This document shows, piece by piece, positions 53,857 through 63,360 of a stretch of 64,000 bases of DNA. The notes under the pieces are model-generated. The model made no database searches and was not told the DNA's origin. It saw only the letters and a program-made list of their open reading frames with translations. Made by a program: the position numbers and the translations under genes. The stretch covers positions 698,303 through 762,302 of the forward strand of contig NZ_LN999828.1 in the NCBI RefSeq assembly GCF_001517625.2, written 5' to 3'. Origin of the DNA: Clostridium sp. AT4 (GTDB lineage Bacteria > Bacillota > Clostridia > Lachnospirales > Lachnospiraceae). Every line of letters starts with the position of its first letter. Position 1 is the first letter of the stretch.

Positions 53857-56167
53857 GCCGTCCCCTTATGGGGATCGGTCTGAGGGCCGTAAAAGGGGAT
53901 CGAAAAGCGGCCATTCTAAAAGAGTATTTACAGAGCATATGAGGGGGAAGCTGGCAATCACGGCAATCGTGATCACGCTGGCTTTATTTGCACTTATATG
54001 GGTATTGTATGGAATTATAAAGGAAAATAACGATCAGTACAGCAAGATCGTTTTAAGCCAGAGGCAGCAGGAATTTTCCAGCCGGATCCTTTCGTACAGA
54101 CGGGGGGATATTGTAGACCGCAATGGAACGCTGCTTGCTACCAGTGAAAAGGTGTATAACCTGATCCTGGATCCCCAGCAGATCATGAAAAAGCCGGAAT
54201 ACTATTTAGAGCCGACCATTCAGGCTCTGGTGGACTGCTTCGGTTTTGATTCCGGGGAAATCCGCAGCCTGATCCAGGAAAAGAGCGACCGGGCATATGT
54301 TCCTTATAAAAAGGGCAAACAGTTAAGCTATGATCAGAAGGTAGCCTTTGAAACCATGCGCAAAGAGCGCAATGCCGCCTATTATGCAAGTGAGGATGAG
54401 AGCCAGTCACGCTTAAGGATCATGGGTGTGTGGTTTGAGGATCAGTACCGGAGAGTATATCCCTACGGTTCAGCCGCCTGCAGTGTGATCGGTTTTTCCA
54501 GTGCGGACGGCACGGTGGGAACGGGCGGGATCGAGCAGTTTTACAATGAAGATCTGATGGGAGTAAACGGCCGTGAATACGGCTATCTGGATGAGGAAAA
54601 TAATCTGGAAGGCGTGTTAAAAGAGCCGACAAACGGAAAAACCGTTGTTTCCACCATTGATCTGAATATCCAGAACATCCTCCAGAAGTATATTGATGAA
54701 TGGCAGACTACTGTGGGAAGCCATGTGACGGCTGCCATTGCCATGAATCCCAAAAACGGAGAGATCCTGGGAATGGCAACCAGCAATAAATTTGATCTGA
54801 ATGACCCCAGAAAGATCGAGGGCTATAGTGATGACCAGCTTTATGAGCTTGGGAAAAAGGATGCGGTTTCTGTATACAAAAGGGAGCATCCGGATACAAC
54901 CCTGACCCAGGAGCAGATGATCGCGGATACGAAACGGGAGGATGTGATCTCCTATGGACGTCAGGTGGTCTGGAACCAGATCTGGAGAAATTTCTGTGTC
55001 AGTGATACCTATGAACCCGGTTCTCCGTCCAAGATCCTTACTGTAGCGTCAGGACTGGAGGAAGGCGTTTTAAAAGGAAATGAATATTTTGACTGTGAAG
55101 GTCTTTTAAATGTGGGCGGCTGGCCCATTAAGTGTACGGCTTATGTAAAAGGCGGCCATGGCTCCTTAAGCCTTCAGGAGTCCATCATGCAGTCCTGCAA
55201 TGTAGCTATGATGCGGATCGGCGCCATGATGGGAAAGGATATTTTCACAAAGTACCAGGCCATTTTTGGAATGGGGCAGAAAACAGGAGTAGATCTTCCC
55301 GGTGAGGCGGATGGCGCAGGCCTGATCTACAGCGCGGAAAATATGGGGCCGACGGAGCTTGCCACCAATGCCTTCGGACAGAATTACAACTGTACCATGA
55401 TCCAGATGGCTGCCGCACTCTGTTCTGTCATCAATGGAGGCTCCTATTATGAGCCCCATGTTATGCGCCAGATCATGAATGAGCAGGGTTCCGTGGTAGA
55501 GACAAAGGATCCGGTTCTGGTTCGTGAGACCGTATCCTCTTCCACTTCGGAATTTCTGAAAGAGGCCATGTTTCAGACCGTGGAAAATGGTACGGGAGGA
55601 GCTGCAAAAGTAGCGGGTTATCACGTTGGAGGAAAGACGGGAACCGCAGAAAAGCAGCCACGTTCGGCTAAAAATTATCTGTTGTCTTTCGCAGGCTTTG
55701 CTCCTGCAGAGGATCCGCAGCTTTTTGTCTATGTTGTGGTGGATGTACCCAATTATCCTCCGGGTCCCCAGCAGGCTCACAGCTCCTTTGCCAGCGGCAT
55801 TTTCGCCAAAATTATGGCAGAGGCCCTTCCATATATGAATGTATTTCCTGAAGCGGGCGCTGAGGAGGAACAGGCTGGCGATACGGCGGCGGACGAGGGT
55901 ATCAATGAGCCTTCCGGATCGGAAGGCGAAGAAACAGAGCCGGAGACTGAAACACAGGAAACAGAAAAGGTATATGAAACAGACGAAACCATAGGAGACG
56001 GCTATGAAAGCGGCCTTCCCGATGGGGTACCGGCAGATCCAAACGCACCTTCCCTGTCGTTAGAGGAAACATCGGATGGATGGAAGAAAAAGAAAGAGAG
56101 CCAGTCAGAAGAGAAGGAAGACCTGGAAGGCACTGCTGGTGAAACAAAAGCTTCCTCTGAAGCCTGA
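53834..56167 (+). CDS. Class B penicillin-binding protein (FtsI-type)
   Basis: A 777-residue transpeptidase whose ATG overlaps ftsL by 23 bp. It has one N-terminal membrane helix and a dimerisation domain (RGDIVDRNGTLLATSEKVYNL). The active site is Ser397 in EPGSPSK, SCN at 454-456 and KTG at 601-603. SPSK instead of STFK is unusual but keeps Ser and Lys. The last roughly 120 residues are a Glu/Thr-rich acidic tail with no fold. It cross-links septal or elongation peptidoglycan with FtsW. Confidence 0.92.
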   Translation: MKTSRNTRPSPYGDRSEGRKRGSKSGHSKRVFTEHMRGKLAITAIVITLALFALIWVLYGIIKENNDQYSKIVLSQRQQEFSSRILSYRRGDIVDRNGTLLATSEKVYNLILDPQQIMKKPEYYLEPTIQALVDCFGFDSGEIRSLIQEKSDRAYVPYKKGKQLSYDQKVAFETMRKERNAAYYASEDESQSRLRIMGVWFEDQYRRVYPYGSAACSVIGFSSADGTVGTGGIEQFYNEDLMGVNGREYGYLDEENNLEGVLKEPTNGKTVVSTIDLNIQNILQKYIDEWQTTVGSHVTAAIAMNPKNGEILGMATSNKFDLNDPRKIEGYSDDQLYELGKKDAVSVYKREHPDTTLTQEQMIADTKREDVISYGRQVVWNQIWRNFCVSDTYEPGSPSKILTVASGLEEGVLKGNEYFDCEGLLNVGGWPIKCTAYVKGGHGSLSLQESIMQSCNVAMMRIGAMMGKDIFTKYQAIFGMGQKTGVDLPGEADGAGLIYSAENMGPTELATNAFGQNYNCTMIQMAAALCSVINGGSYYEPHVMRQIMNEQGSVVETKDPVLVRETVSSSTSEFLKEAMFQTVENGTGGAAKVAGYHVGGKTGTAEKQPRSAKNYLLSFAGFAPAEDPQLFVYVVVDVPNYPPGPQQAHSSFASGIFAKIMAEALPYMNVFPEAGAEEEQAGDTAADEGINEPSGSEGEETEPETETQETEKVYETDETIGDGYESGLPDGVPADPNAPSLSLEETSDGWKKKKESQSEEKEDLEGTAGETKASSEA

Positions 56168-56230
56168 TGGGAATAAAATCCCCCGGGAATCCGTATATTT
56201 AATATCAATGGCGGATGGGGAAGTTATCAA

Positions 56231-57994
56231 ATGAATCCAAATTTGACAAAGCATAGAAAAAACATAGCCGTCCTGGGCCTGCTCATTGCTGTAGCGATGA
56301 CCGGACTTTTAGGGCGGCTTGGTTTTCTTATGCTGGTCCGGGCGGATCACTATGGTGAGATGGCCCGGGATCTTCATGAAAGAGAGCGTACCATCAAGGC
56401 GGCCAGAGGACGGATTCTGGATGCAGGGGGAAATGTGATCGCAGATAACAGGACGGTTTGTACTATTTCCGTGATCTATAATCAGGTCACGGATCGGGAA
56501 GAGGTGATCCGCTCCCTTTGCAGCATATTGGAGCTTTCAGAGGAGCCGGTCCGAAAAAAGGTAGAAAAACGCAGTTCCAGGGAGATCATAAAGACAAATG
56601 TGGATAAGGAAACCGGAGATAAGATACGGGCATTAAAGCTGGATGGAGTAAAAGTGGATGAGGACTATAAACGGTATTATCCCATGGGCAGTCTGGCTTC
56701 CAAGGTTTTGGGCTTTACTGGAGGAGACAATCAGGGGATTATCGGCCTGGAGGTTATGTATGAAAAGTATTTAAAGGGAAAAAACGGAGTGATTCTTACG
56801 CTGACAGATGCAAGGGGAGTGGAGCTTGACAAAGCAGCAGAAGACAGGATCGAACCGGTGGCGGGAAATGATCTTCAGATCAGCCTGGACGTAAATATCC
56901 AGCTGTACGCCCAGCAGCTTGCCTATCAGGTTATGGAACAAAAAAATGCGAAAAAAGTTTCTGTGATCGTGATGGATCCCCGGAACGGCGAGCTTCTTGC
57001 AATGGTCAATGCGCCGGAATTTGACTTAAATGATCCTTTTACGCCGGATCAGAATTTAAAAAGCCAGAGCCTTAAGGAAGAGGCGGCGGCCCGGTCGCAG
57101 ACCATGGGGCTCCAGGACCGGCTGAATGCCATGTGGAGAAATACCTGCATCAATGATACATATGAGCCGGGCTCTACCTTTAAGATCATCACAGCGGCAG
57201 CCGGTCTGGAGGCGGGGACAGTAACGCTTGAGGATACCTTCAGCTGTCCGGGCTTTCGCGTAGTGGAAGACCGGAGGATCCGGTGCCATAAGGCAGGAGG
57301 CCATGGAACAGAAACTTTTCTTCAGGGAGCAATGAATTCCTGCAATCCTGTGTTTATTGATGTGGGACAGCGGCTGGGAGTGGACCGGTACTATAAGTAT
57401 TTTACCCAGTTTGGTCTTAAGGGAAAAACAGGGATCGATCTTCCGGGAGAGGCAGCCACGATCATGCATAAAAAGGAGAAAATGGGTGCTGTGGAATTAG
57501 CTACCGTATCCTTCGGACAGTCCTTTCAGATCACACCCATTCAGCTTATTACGACAGCGGCTTCCATTGTAAACGGCGGACGCCGGGTTACGCCTCATTT
57601 TGGCGTAAGGGTGATCCGCTCGGATGGAGGTGCTGTAAAGGAACTTTCTTATCCTCAGGGAAAGCAGATCCTGTCTTCTGAGACCAGCGCTTCCATGCGG
57701 TATGTATTAGAACAGGTTGTGGCAGAGGGAAGCGGCAAACGGGCGGCGTTAGAGGGGTTCCGCATTGGAGGAAAGACAGCTACCTCAGAGAAACTTCCAA
57801 GAAGCCTCAAAAAATATATTTCCTCTTTTCTTGGCTTTGCCCCGGCGGACGATCCCAGGGTAATGGCCCTGATCACCATTGACGAACCCCAGGGAATCTA
57901 TTACGGAGGAACCATTGCGGCTCCCGTGATCGGAGAATTATTTAAAAATATTCTTCCATATATGGGAATCCGGCCGGAGCCGAAAGCTGGTTGA
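56231..57994 (+). CDS. SpoVD-like class B penicillin-binding protein
   Basis: A 587-residue class B PBP. It has an N-terminal helix, the dimerisation motif AARGRILDAGGNVIADN, Ser315 in EPGSTFK, SCN at 370-372 and the third motif as KTA (515-517) in place of KTG, in GGKTATSEKLPRS. No PASTA domain follows. Two class B PBPs side by side is the usual Clostridial arrangement, the second being SpoVD or a vegetative PBP2. Whether it acts in division or sporulation cannot be decided. Confidence 0.9.
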   Translation: MNPNLTKHRKNIAVLGLLIAVAMTGLLGRLGFLMLVRADHYGEMARDLHERERTIKAARGRILDAGGNVIADNRTVCTISVIYNQVTDREEVIRSLCSILELSEEPVRKKVEKRSSREIIKTNVDKETGDKIRALKLDGVKVDEDYKRYYPMGSLASKVLGFTGGDNQGIIGLEVMYEKYLKGKNGVILTLTDARGVELDKAAEDRIEPVAGNDLQISLDVNIQLYAQQLAYQVMEQKNAKKVSVIVMDPRNGELLAMVNAPEFDLNDPFTPDQNLKSQSLKEEAAARSQTMGLQDRLNAMWRNTCINDTYEPGSTFKIITAAAGLEAGTVTLEDTFSCPGFRVVEDRRIRCHKAGGHGTETFLQGAMNSCNPVFIDVGQRLGVDRYYKYFTQFGLKGKTGIDLPGEAATIMHKKEKMGAVELATVSFGQSFQITPIQLITTAASIVNGGRRVTPHFGVRVIRSDGGAVKELSYPQGKQILSSETSASMRYVLEQVVAEGSGKRAALEGFRIGGKTATSEKLPRSLKKYISSFLGFAPADDPRVMALITIDEPQGIYYGGTIAAPVIGELFKNILPYMGIRPEPKAG

Positions 57995-58072
57995 TTATTC
58001 TCCGAAAAAGACGTATACTATTATTGCTGTCCGGCGTTTGCCGGCAGAATACATATGAGATTGAGGTGCCCT

Positions 58073-59041
58073 ATGATTCATGAGACGATATTAGCGATTA
58101 TTATTGCATTTGCCATCAGCGCCCTGCTGTGTCCGATTATCATTCCCTTTCTTCACAAGCTGAAATTCGGCCAGCAGGTCCGGGATGACGGGCCTCAGAG
58201 CCATTTAAAAAAGCAGGGAACTCCTACCATGGGAGGACTGATCATTTTATCCAGCATTATTATCACATCCCTGTTTTATATTCCTTCTTATCCGAAGATC
58301 ATTCCGGTGCTTTTTATGACGGCCGGTTTTGGGATCATCGGCTTTCTGGACGATTATATCAAGATCATCCTGAAGCGTTCGGAAGGATTGACTCCGCTCC
58401 AGAAGCTGGCAGGACAGATCGTGATCACAGGCATTTTTGCCTGGTATGTGCTTAACAGCGGCGAGGTGGGAACCGATATGCTCATTCCCTTTACAGGCGG
58501 GTTTGAGGATGGAAAATTCCTTTCTCTGGGTATCCTGTTTGTTCCGGCTCTGTTTTTTGTAACGCTGGGAACGGATAACGGTGTGAATTTTACCGATGGA
58601 CTGGACGGTCTGTGCACCAGCGTAACCATACTTGTAGCGACTTTTTTAACCATTGTGGCCATTGGGGAGGATATGGGGATCAGCCCCATTACAGGAGCTG
58701 TGGTGGGAAGCCTTCTGGGTTTTCTGCTTTTTAATGTATATCCGGCAAAGGTGTTCATGGGAGACACTGGGTCTCTGGCGCTGGGGGGCTTTGTGGCTTC
58801 TGCAGCATATATGATGCGTCTGCCTCTGTTTATTCCCATAATCGGTCTGATCTATCTGGTAGAGGTTCTGTCTGTTATTATTCAGGTAACGTATTTTAAA
58901 AAGACAGGGGGAAAGAGAATCTTTAAAATGGCACCCATCCATCATCACTTTGAACTGTGCGGATGGTCTGAAACAAGGGTTGTAGCCGTATTTTCCATTG
59001 TTACGGCCATTTTATGCATGGTCGCTTATCTGGGACTGTAA
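58073..59041 (+). CDS. mraY: Phospho-MurNAc-pentapeptide translocase
   Basis: ATG 58073 (MIHETILAI) follows GAGGTG; the ATG at 58055 precedes that site. The 322-residue protein has about ten helices with KKQGTPTMGG, FLDDYIKI, NFTDGLDGL, MGDTGSLALGG and the histidine motif MAPIHHHFELCGW, all MraY hallmarks. It makes lipid I on undecaprenyl phosphate. Confidence 0.96.
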   Translation: MIHETILAIIIAFAISALLCPIIIPFLHKLKFGQQVRDDGPQSHLKKQGTPTMGGLIILSSIIITSLFYIPSYPKIIPVLFMTAGFGIIGFLDDYIKIILKRSEGLTPLQKLAGQIVITGIFAWYVLNSGEVGTDMLIPFTGGFEDGKFLSLGILFVPALFFVTLGTDNGVNFTDGLDGLCTSVTILVATFLTIVAIGEDMGISPITGAVVGSLLGFLLFNVYPAKVFMGDTGSLALGGFVASAAYMMRLPLFIPIIGLIYLVEVLSVIIQVTYFKKTGGKRIFKMAPIHHHFELCGWSETRVVAVFSIVTAILCMVAYLGL

Positions 59042-59082
59042 GAGCGCCGGCAGCTTAGGCAAAGAAGGAGGTTTAACCACGA

Positions 59083-60441
59083 ATGGATCAAAGTCAGAGA
59101 GTATTAGTTGCGGGAACCGGCAAAAGCGGCATTGCTGCGGCAAAGCTGATTCTTAACCGGGGAGGAGAGGTAGTTCTCTATGATGGGAATACAGCTCTGG
59201 ATGAAAAAGAGATCAAGGCCCGGTTTGAAGAGGGCGCTAAGGTAAACGTTGTTTTAGGGGAGATCAAGCGCTCCGACCTTCTTGGGGTGGAGCTGTGCAT
59301 TATCAGTCCGGGAATTCCTCTTACAAGTCCTTTTGTGGCAGTAGTAGATGAGGCCAGGATCCCAATCCTTGGAGAAGTCGAACTAGCCTATCAGTGCAGC
59401 GCAGGAAAGCTGGCTGCCATTACGGGAACAAACGGAAAGACGACCACCACAGCTTTGACGGGAGCGATGGTAAGGAAAAAATATGAGGAAACTTTTGTAG
59501 TGGGAAATATCGGCGAACCTTTTACTGCAAAAGCAGCAGAAATGACAGAGGATTCGGTTGCCGTAGCTGAGATCAGCAGCTTTCAGCTGGAAACCATTAT
59601 GGATTTTAAGCCCAATGTAAGCGTTATTTTAAATATTACGCCTGATCATCTGGATCGTCACGGAACCATGGAAACGTATACTCAGATCAAAGAGTGCATC
59701 ACCATGAACCAGACGGAGGAGGATACGGTTGTCCTGAATTTTGACGATCCCATTTTAAAGGAATTTGGTAAAAAAGAGGGGCTGAAGCCAAAGGTAATCT
59801 GGTTTTCGTCAAAAGAGAGCTTAAAGGACGGATTTTTCCTGAAAGGAGAAGAAATCATATATGCAAAGGCCGGAAAAGAAACGGTTCTTTTAAATGTGAA
59901 GGAGCTTCAGCTTTTAGGCCAGCATAACTATGAAAATGTGATGGCTGCCGCTGCTGCTGCCATGACCCTTGGCATATCCCTTGAGGCGATTGGAGAAGCG
60001 GCCAGGGAGTTTAAGCCGGTCGAGCATCGGATCGAGTTTGTGCGGGAACGCACCGGGGTCCGCTATTATAATGATTCCAAGGGAACGAATCCGGAGGCTG
60101 CCATCCGGGCTCTTAAGGCTATGCCGGGGCCGGTGCTCCTGATCGCAGGAGGGTATGACAAACACAGTGATTACAGTGACTGGGCCAAGGAATTTTCCGG
60201 CAGGGTAAAGTATCTGGTGCTGATCGGACAGACCAGGGATCGGATTGCGGCCTGTGCCAGGGAGCACGGCTTTACAGATGTTATGTATGCGGAGGATCTT
60301 CAGGAGGCAGTGCAGGTCTGCGCTGTTTATGCTGATTCCGGAGACTGTGTGCTTTTAAGCCCGGCCTGTGCCAGCTGGGGGATGTTTAAGGATTTTGAGG
60401 AACGGGGGCGCGTCTTTAAGGAATGCGTGATGGCTCTGTAG
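59083..60441 (+). CDS. murD: UDP-MurNAc-L-alanine:D-glutamate ligase
   Basis: A 452-residue Mur ligase starting after AGAAGGAGG. It has the Rossmann start VAGTGKSGIAAAKL, P-loop ITGTNGKTTTTAL, AEISSFQLETI, NITPDHLDRHG and YNDSKGTNPEA. It adds D-Glu in cytoplasmic peptidoglycan precursor synthesis. The other Mur ligases are not in the window. Confidence 0.96.
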   Translation: MDQSQRVLVAGTGKSGIAAAKLILNRGGEVVLYDGNTALDEKEIKARFEEGAKVNVVLGEIKRSDLLGVELCIISPGIPLTSPFVAVVDEARIPILGEVELAYQCSAGKLAAITGTNGKTTTTALTGAMVRKKYEETFVVGNIGEPFTAKAAEMTEDSVAVAEISSFQLETIMDFKPNVSVILNITPDHLDRHGTMETYTQIKECITMNQTEEDTVVLNFDDPILKEFGKKEGLKPKVIWFSSKESLKDGFFLKGEEIIYAKAGKETVLLNVKELQLLGQHNYENVMAAAAAAMTLGISLEAIGEAAREFKPVEHRIEFVRERTGVRYYNDSKGTNPEAAIRALKAMPGPVLLIAGGYDKHSDYSDWAKEFSGRVKYLVLIGQTRDRIAACAREHGFTDVMYAEDLQEAVQVCAVYADSGDCVLLSPACASWGMFKDFEERGRVFKECVMAL

Positions 60442-60454
60442 GAGGTAGAAAGGA

Positions 60455-61957
60455 ATGGCTGGAAATAAGCGCCGGGCAGCGAGGCCGGAAGGAATGACGG
60501 GAGCAGCGGCGGCCAGAGTGCCGGCGCGGTATGATGCAGCCCCGGTGAGAGACGTCCGGTCTGCGCAAAGACCCGGAGGCAGTAAAAAGAGAAAGACAGG
60601 GACCGGCAGTCGTACGGTGCAGAGGACTTCCCGGAACAGCCGGTATGAGCAGGATGAAAGAAGGCGTCAGAGCGGACGTTCCCCTCAGGCCCAGAGGGTG
60701 CAGAGAGAGCCCCGCCAGGGACAGGGTCAGAGAATGCAGCAGGGCAGCAGGACGCAGGCGGCCCGTGCAGCGTATGAGTATGGGAATCAGAAGCAGGCTT
60801 ATGAGGCAGGAACGGTTCCAAAAAAGAAAAGGGAACGCAGCTTTTACGATCTGAGCCTGGTGGTGATCATTATTGTCCTCACCGTTTTCGGACTGGTAAT
60901 GATCTACAGCGCCAGTTCCTATACGGCCCAGCTGAATGATGACCTGAATAATAACAGCGCCTATTTTATGCAGCGCCAGGGTGGAATCGCCCTGGGAGGC
61001 TTTATCTTTATGCTGATCATTTCCAAGATGGACTATCACTGGCTCTACCGGCTGGCCGTGCCGTCCTATATATTGTCTCATATTCTTATGGTTATTGTAA
61101 CCTTGGTGGGACGGGAGGTAAACGGAAAAAAAAGATGGCTGGATATAGGCCCCATCGGATTTCAGCCTTCTGAGTTTGCAAAAATTGCGTTGATCATCAT
61201 GCTGGCAGCAGTGATTACGAAGCTGGGAGGAAAAATTAACCAGTGGGCCGTTATGGGAAAGGTATTTTTGCTGGCGGTTGCCATTGGCGCGATCGTAGCG
61301 GCAAATAACCTGAGTACAGGTATTATCCTGGTGGGAATCGGCTTTGTTATGCTGTTTGTAGCCTGTAAGGTGAAGTGGCCCTTTTTCATGGCCGGAGGAG
61401 GGGCGCTGGGTATCCTTATGACCGCCGGGCCTCTGGGTAAATTCCTTTTAAATATCCATGTTCTTAAGCCGTATCAGTATAACCGGATCGAGGCATGGCT
61501 GAATCCGGAGCTGGATCCGGAGGGAAAGAGCTTCCAGATCCTTCAGGGACTTTATGCTATTGGCTCCGGAGGCCTGATGGGGCAGGGACTGGGCGAAAGT
61601 ATCCAGAAGCTGGGATTCCTTCCTGAATCACAGAATGATATGATTTTTGCCATCATCTGTGAGGAACTGGGACTTTTTGGAGCCATTGCGGTTATCATGC
61701 TGTTCCTTCTGATGATTTACCGGTTCGTGATGATCGCCAATGATGCGCCGGATCTGTTTGGCGCTCTTTTGGTTGTGGGAGTGATGGCCCATATTGCCAT
61801 TCAGGTTATTTTAAATATTGCCGTAGTAACCAATACGATCCCCAATACGGGAATTACCCTTCCCTTTATCAGCTATGGAGGGACGTCTGTGCTGTTTCTT
61901 ATGGTAGAAATGGGGATCGTGCTCAGTGTATCCAATCAGATACGGGCAGCCGTATAG
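60455..61957 (+). CDS. ftsW: FtsW peptidoglycan polymerase
   Basis: A 500-residue SEDS protein. The first roughly 128 residues are a basic, Gln/Arg/Gly-rich disordered tail, unusual in length. Then about ten helices follow, with MIYSASSY, REVNGKKRWLDIGPIGFQPSEFAKI, the extracellular loop LGFLPESQNDMIFAIICEELG that bears the catalytic-type Asp, and TGITLPFISYGGTS. It polymerises lipid II with its partner PBP at the septum. Confidence 0.94.
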   Translation: MAGNKRRAARPEGMTGAAAARVPARYDAAPVRDVRSAQRPGGSKKRKTGTGSRTVQRTSRNSRYEQDERRRQSGRSPQAQRVQREPRQGQGQRMQQGSRTQAARAAYEYGNQKQAYEAGTVPKKKRERSFYDLSLVVIIIVLTVFGLVMIYSASSYTAQLNDDLNNNSAYFMQRQGGIALGGFIFMLIISKMDYHWLYRLAVPSYILSHILMVIVTLVGREVNGKKRWLDIGPIGFQPSEFAKIALIIMLAAVITKLGGKINQWAVMGKVFLLAVAIGAIVAANNLSTGIILVGIGFVMLFVACKVKWPFFMAGGGALGILMTAGPLGKFLLNIHVLKPYQYNRIEAWLNPELDPEGKSFQILQGLYAIGSGGLMGQGLGESIQKLGFLPESQNDMIFAIICEELGLFGAIAVIMLFLLMIYRFVMIANDAPDLFGALLVVGVMAHIAIQVILNIAVVTNTIPNTGITLPFISYGGTSVLFLMVEMGIVLSVSNQIRAAV

Positions 61958-62044
61958 GTGCGGCAGCGAACAAAACATAAATGCACAAACAGCGGATGAA
62001 GGGCATATACTTTCGTATAGTATAATTGCTGCGGAGGTGGTCTT

Positions 62045-63352
62045 TTGTCCGCAATCCGTGTCAGTGGATGCATACCCTTAAAGGGGGAAATTTCCATACA
62101 GGGATCAAAAAATGCGGCCCTTCCCATGATGGCGGCCGCTCTCCTGCATAAAGGCCTTACGGTTCTTACCAATGTGCCGAAGATCCAGGATACTGCCTGC
62201 ATGATGAGGATCCTGGAGGCTCTGGGCTGCAGCTGTATCCGCCGCGGAGGAAGTATAGTGATTGACGCCGGTGAGATAAAAAGCACACAGGTGCCCCAGG
62301 AATATGTCCGGTCCATGCGTTCTTCCATTATTTTACTGGGAGCTCTTCTGGGCCGTATGGGCCAGGGAAGCTGCTGTTATCCCGGCGGCTGCCTGATCGG
62401 AGCAAGACCCATAGATCTTCATCTTATGGCATTAAAAAAACTGGGAGCTGTGATCAGTGAAGAAGATGGGATCATAGAGGCCTGCGTAGGAGCAGGCGGG
62501 CGTCTTAAGGGGACGGAGATCATTTTTTCCTATCCCAGCGTGGGAGCCACCGAGCAGGCGGTTTTGGCCGCTGTGCTCGCAGAGGGAGTGACGGTAATCC
62601 GTGGAGCTGCCATGGAGCCGGAGATCTGCCAGCTGTGCGGCTTCCTTAATAATATGGGAGCCGTGATCTGCGGCGCAGGTACAAAAACCCTGATGATTCA
62701 GGGGGTACGGTCTTTAAAAGACAGCGCCTTTCGGGTAGAAGGGGATCGGATCGTGGCAGGAACCTATGGGGCGGCGGTGATGGCAGCCGGAGGCGATGTG
62801 ACCTTAAAAGGTGTTCGTCCGTCGGCTTTGAAGCTTCCTCTGGCTCTGATAGCCCGGTCCGGAGGAACTGTTACGGTTTCGGAAAGCAGCGGTCGGCTTC
62901 AGGCGACAGGGATCGGCTCTGAGGAAGAGGGACGGATTCGGATCAGAAACGAAGGTCCTGCCGGGCCTCTCACTCTTAAAACCGGGCCTTATCCGGAATT
63001 CCCTACGGATCTGCAGTCTCCGTTCATGGCCTTTCTGGCTGCGGGACGGGGCGTGAGCCGGATAGAAGAGCGTGTGTTTGAAGGACGGTTTGGTACGGCC
63101 GGAGAACTTGAAAAAATGGGGGCCTTAATTCGGCTGGAGGGGAAAACGGCCGTTATTTACGGAGCCGGTTCCCTAAAGGGCTCTGCCGTAAAGGCAGCAG
63201 ATCTTCGGGGCGGGGCGGCGCTTGCGGTAGCGGCGCTGACTGCAAAGGGAGAAACGGTCATCGGGGACTGCCGGCATATTGAACGGGGGTATGAGGACAT
63301 CTGTCGGGATTTATCGGCTCTCGGAGCCAGGATCCAATGGATAGGAGAGTGA
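62045..63352 (+). CDS. murA: UDP-GlcNAc 1-carboxyvinyltransferase
   Basis: The start is TTG 62045, fixed by GGAGGTGG six bases upstream and by the family start (IRVSGCIPLKGEISIQGSKNAALPMM). The 435-residue protein has catalytic Cys116 in PGGCLIGARPIDLH, SYPSVGATEQAVLAA and PYPEFPTDLQSPFMA. It transfers enolpyruvate to UDP-GlcNAc, the first committed step of peptidoglycan synthesis. A Cys at 116 predicts fosfomycin sensitivity. Firmicutes often have two MurA paralogs; which one this is cannot be said. Confidence 0.94.
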   Translation: MSAIRVSGCIPLKGEISIQGSKNAALPMMAAALLHKGLTVLTNVPKIQDTACMMRILEALGCSCIRRGGSIVIDAGEIKSTQVPQEYVRSMRSSIILLGALLGRMGQGSCCYPGGCLIGARPIDLHLMALKKLGAVISEEDGIIEACVGAGGRLKGTEIIFSYPSVGATEQAVLAAVLAEGVTVIRGAAMEPEICQLCGFLNNMGAVICGAGTKTLMIQGVRSLKDSAFRVEGDRIVAGTYGAAVMAAGGDVTLKGVRPSALKLPLALIARSGGTVTVSESSGRLQATGIGSEEEGRIRIRNEGPAGPLTLKTGPYPEFPTDLQSPFMAFLAAGRGVSRIEERVFEGRFGTAGELEKMGALIRLEGKTAVIYGAGSLKGSAVKAADLRGGAALAVAALTAKGETVIGDCRHIERGYEDICRDLSALGARIQWIGE

Positions 63353-63360
63353 TATACCGC

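Noticed and set aside
55166-55780. Long minus-strand ORF of 204 codons
   Set aside because: Antisense shadow of the transpeptidase domain; Ser/His-rich composition typical of a reverse reading.
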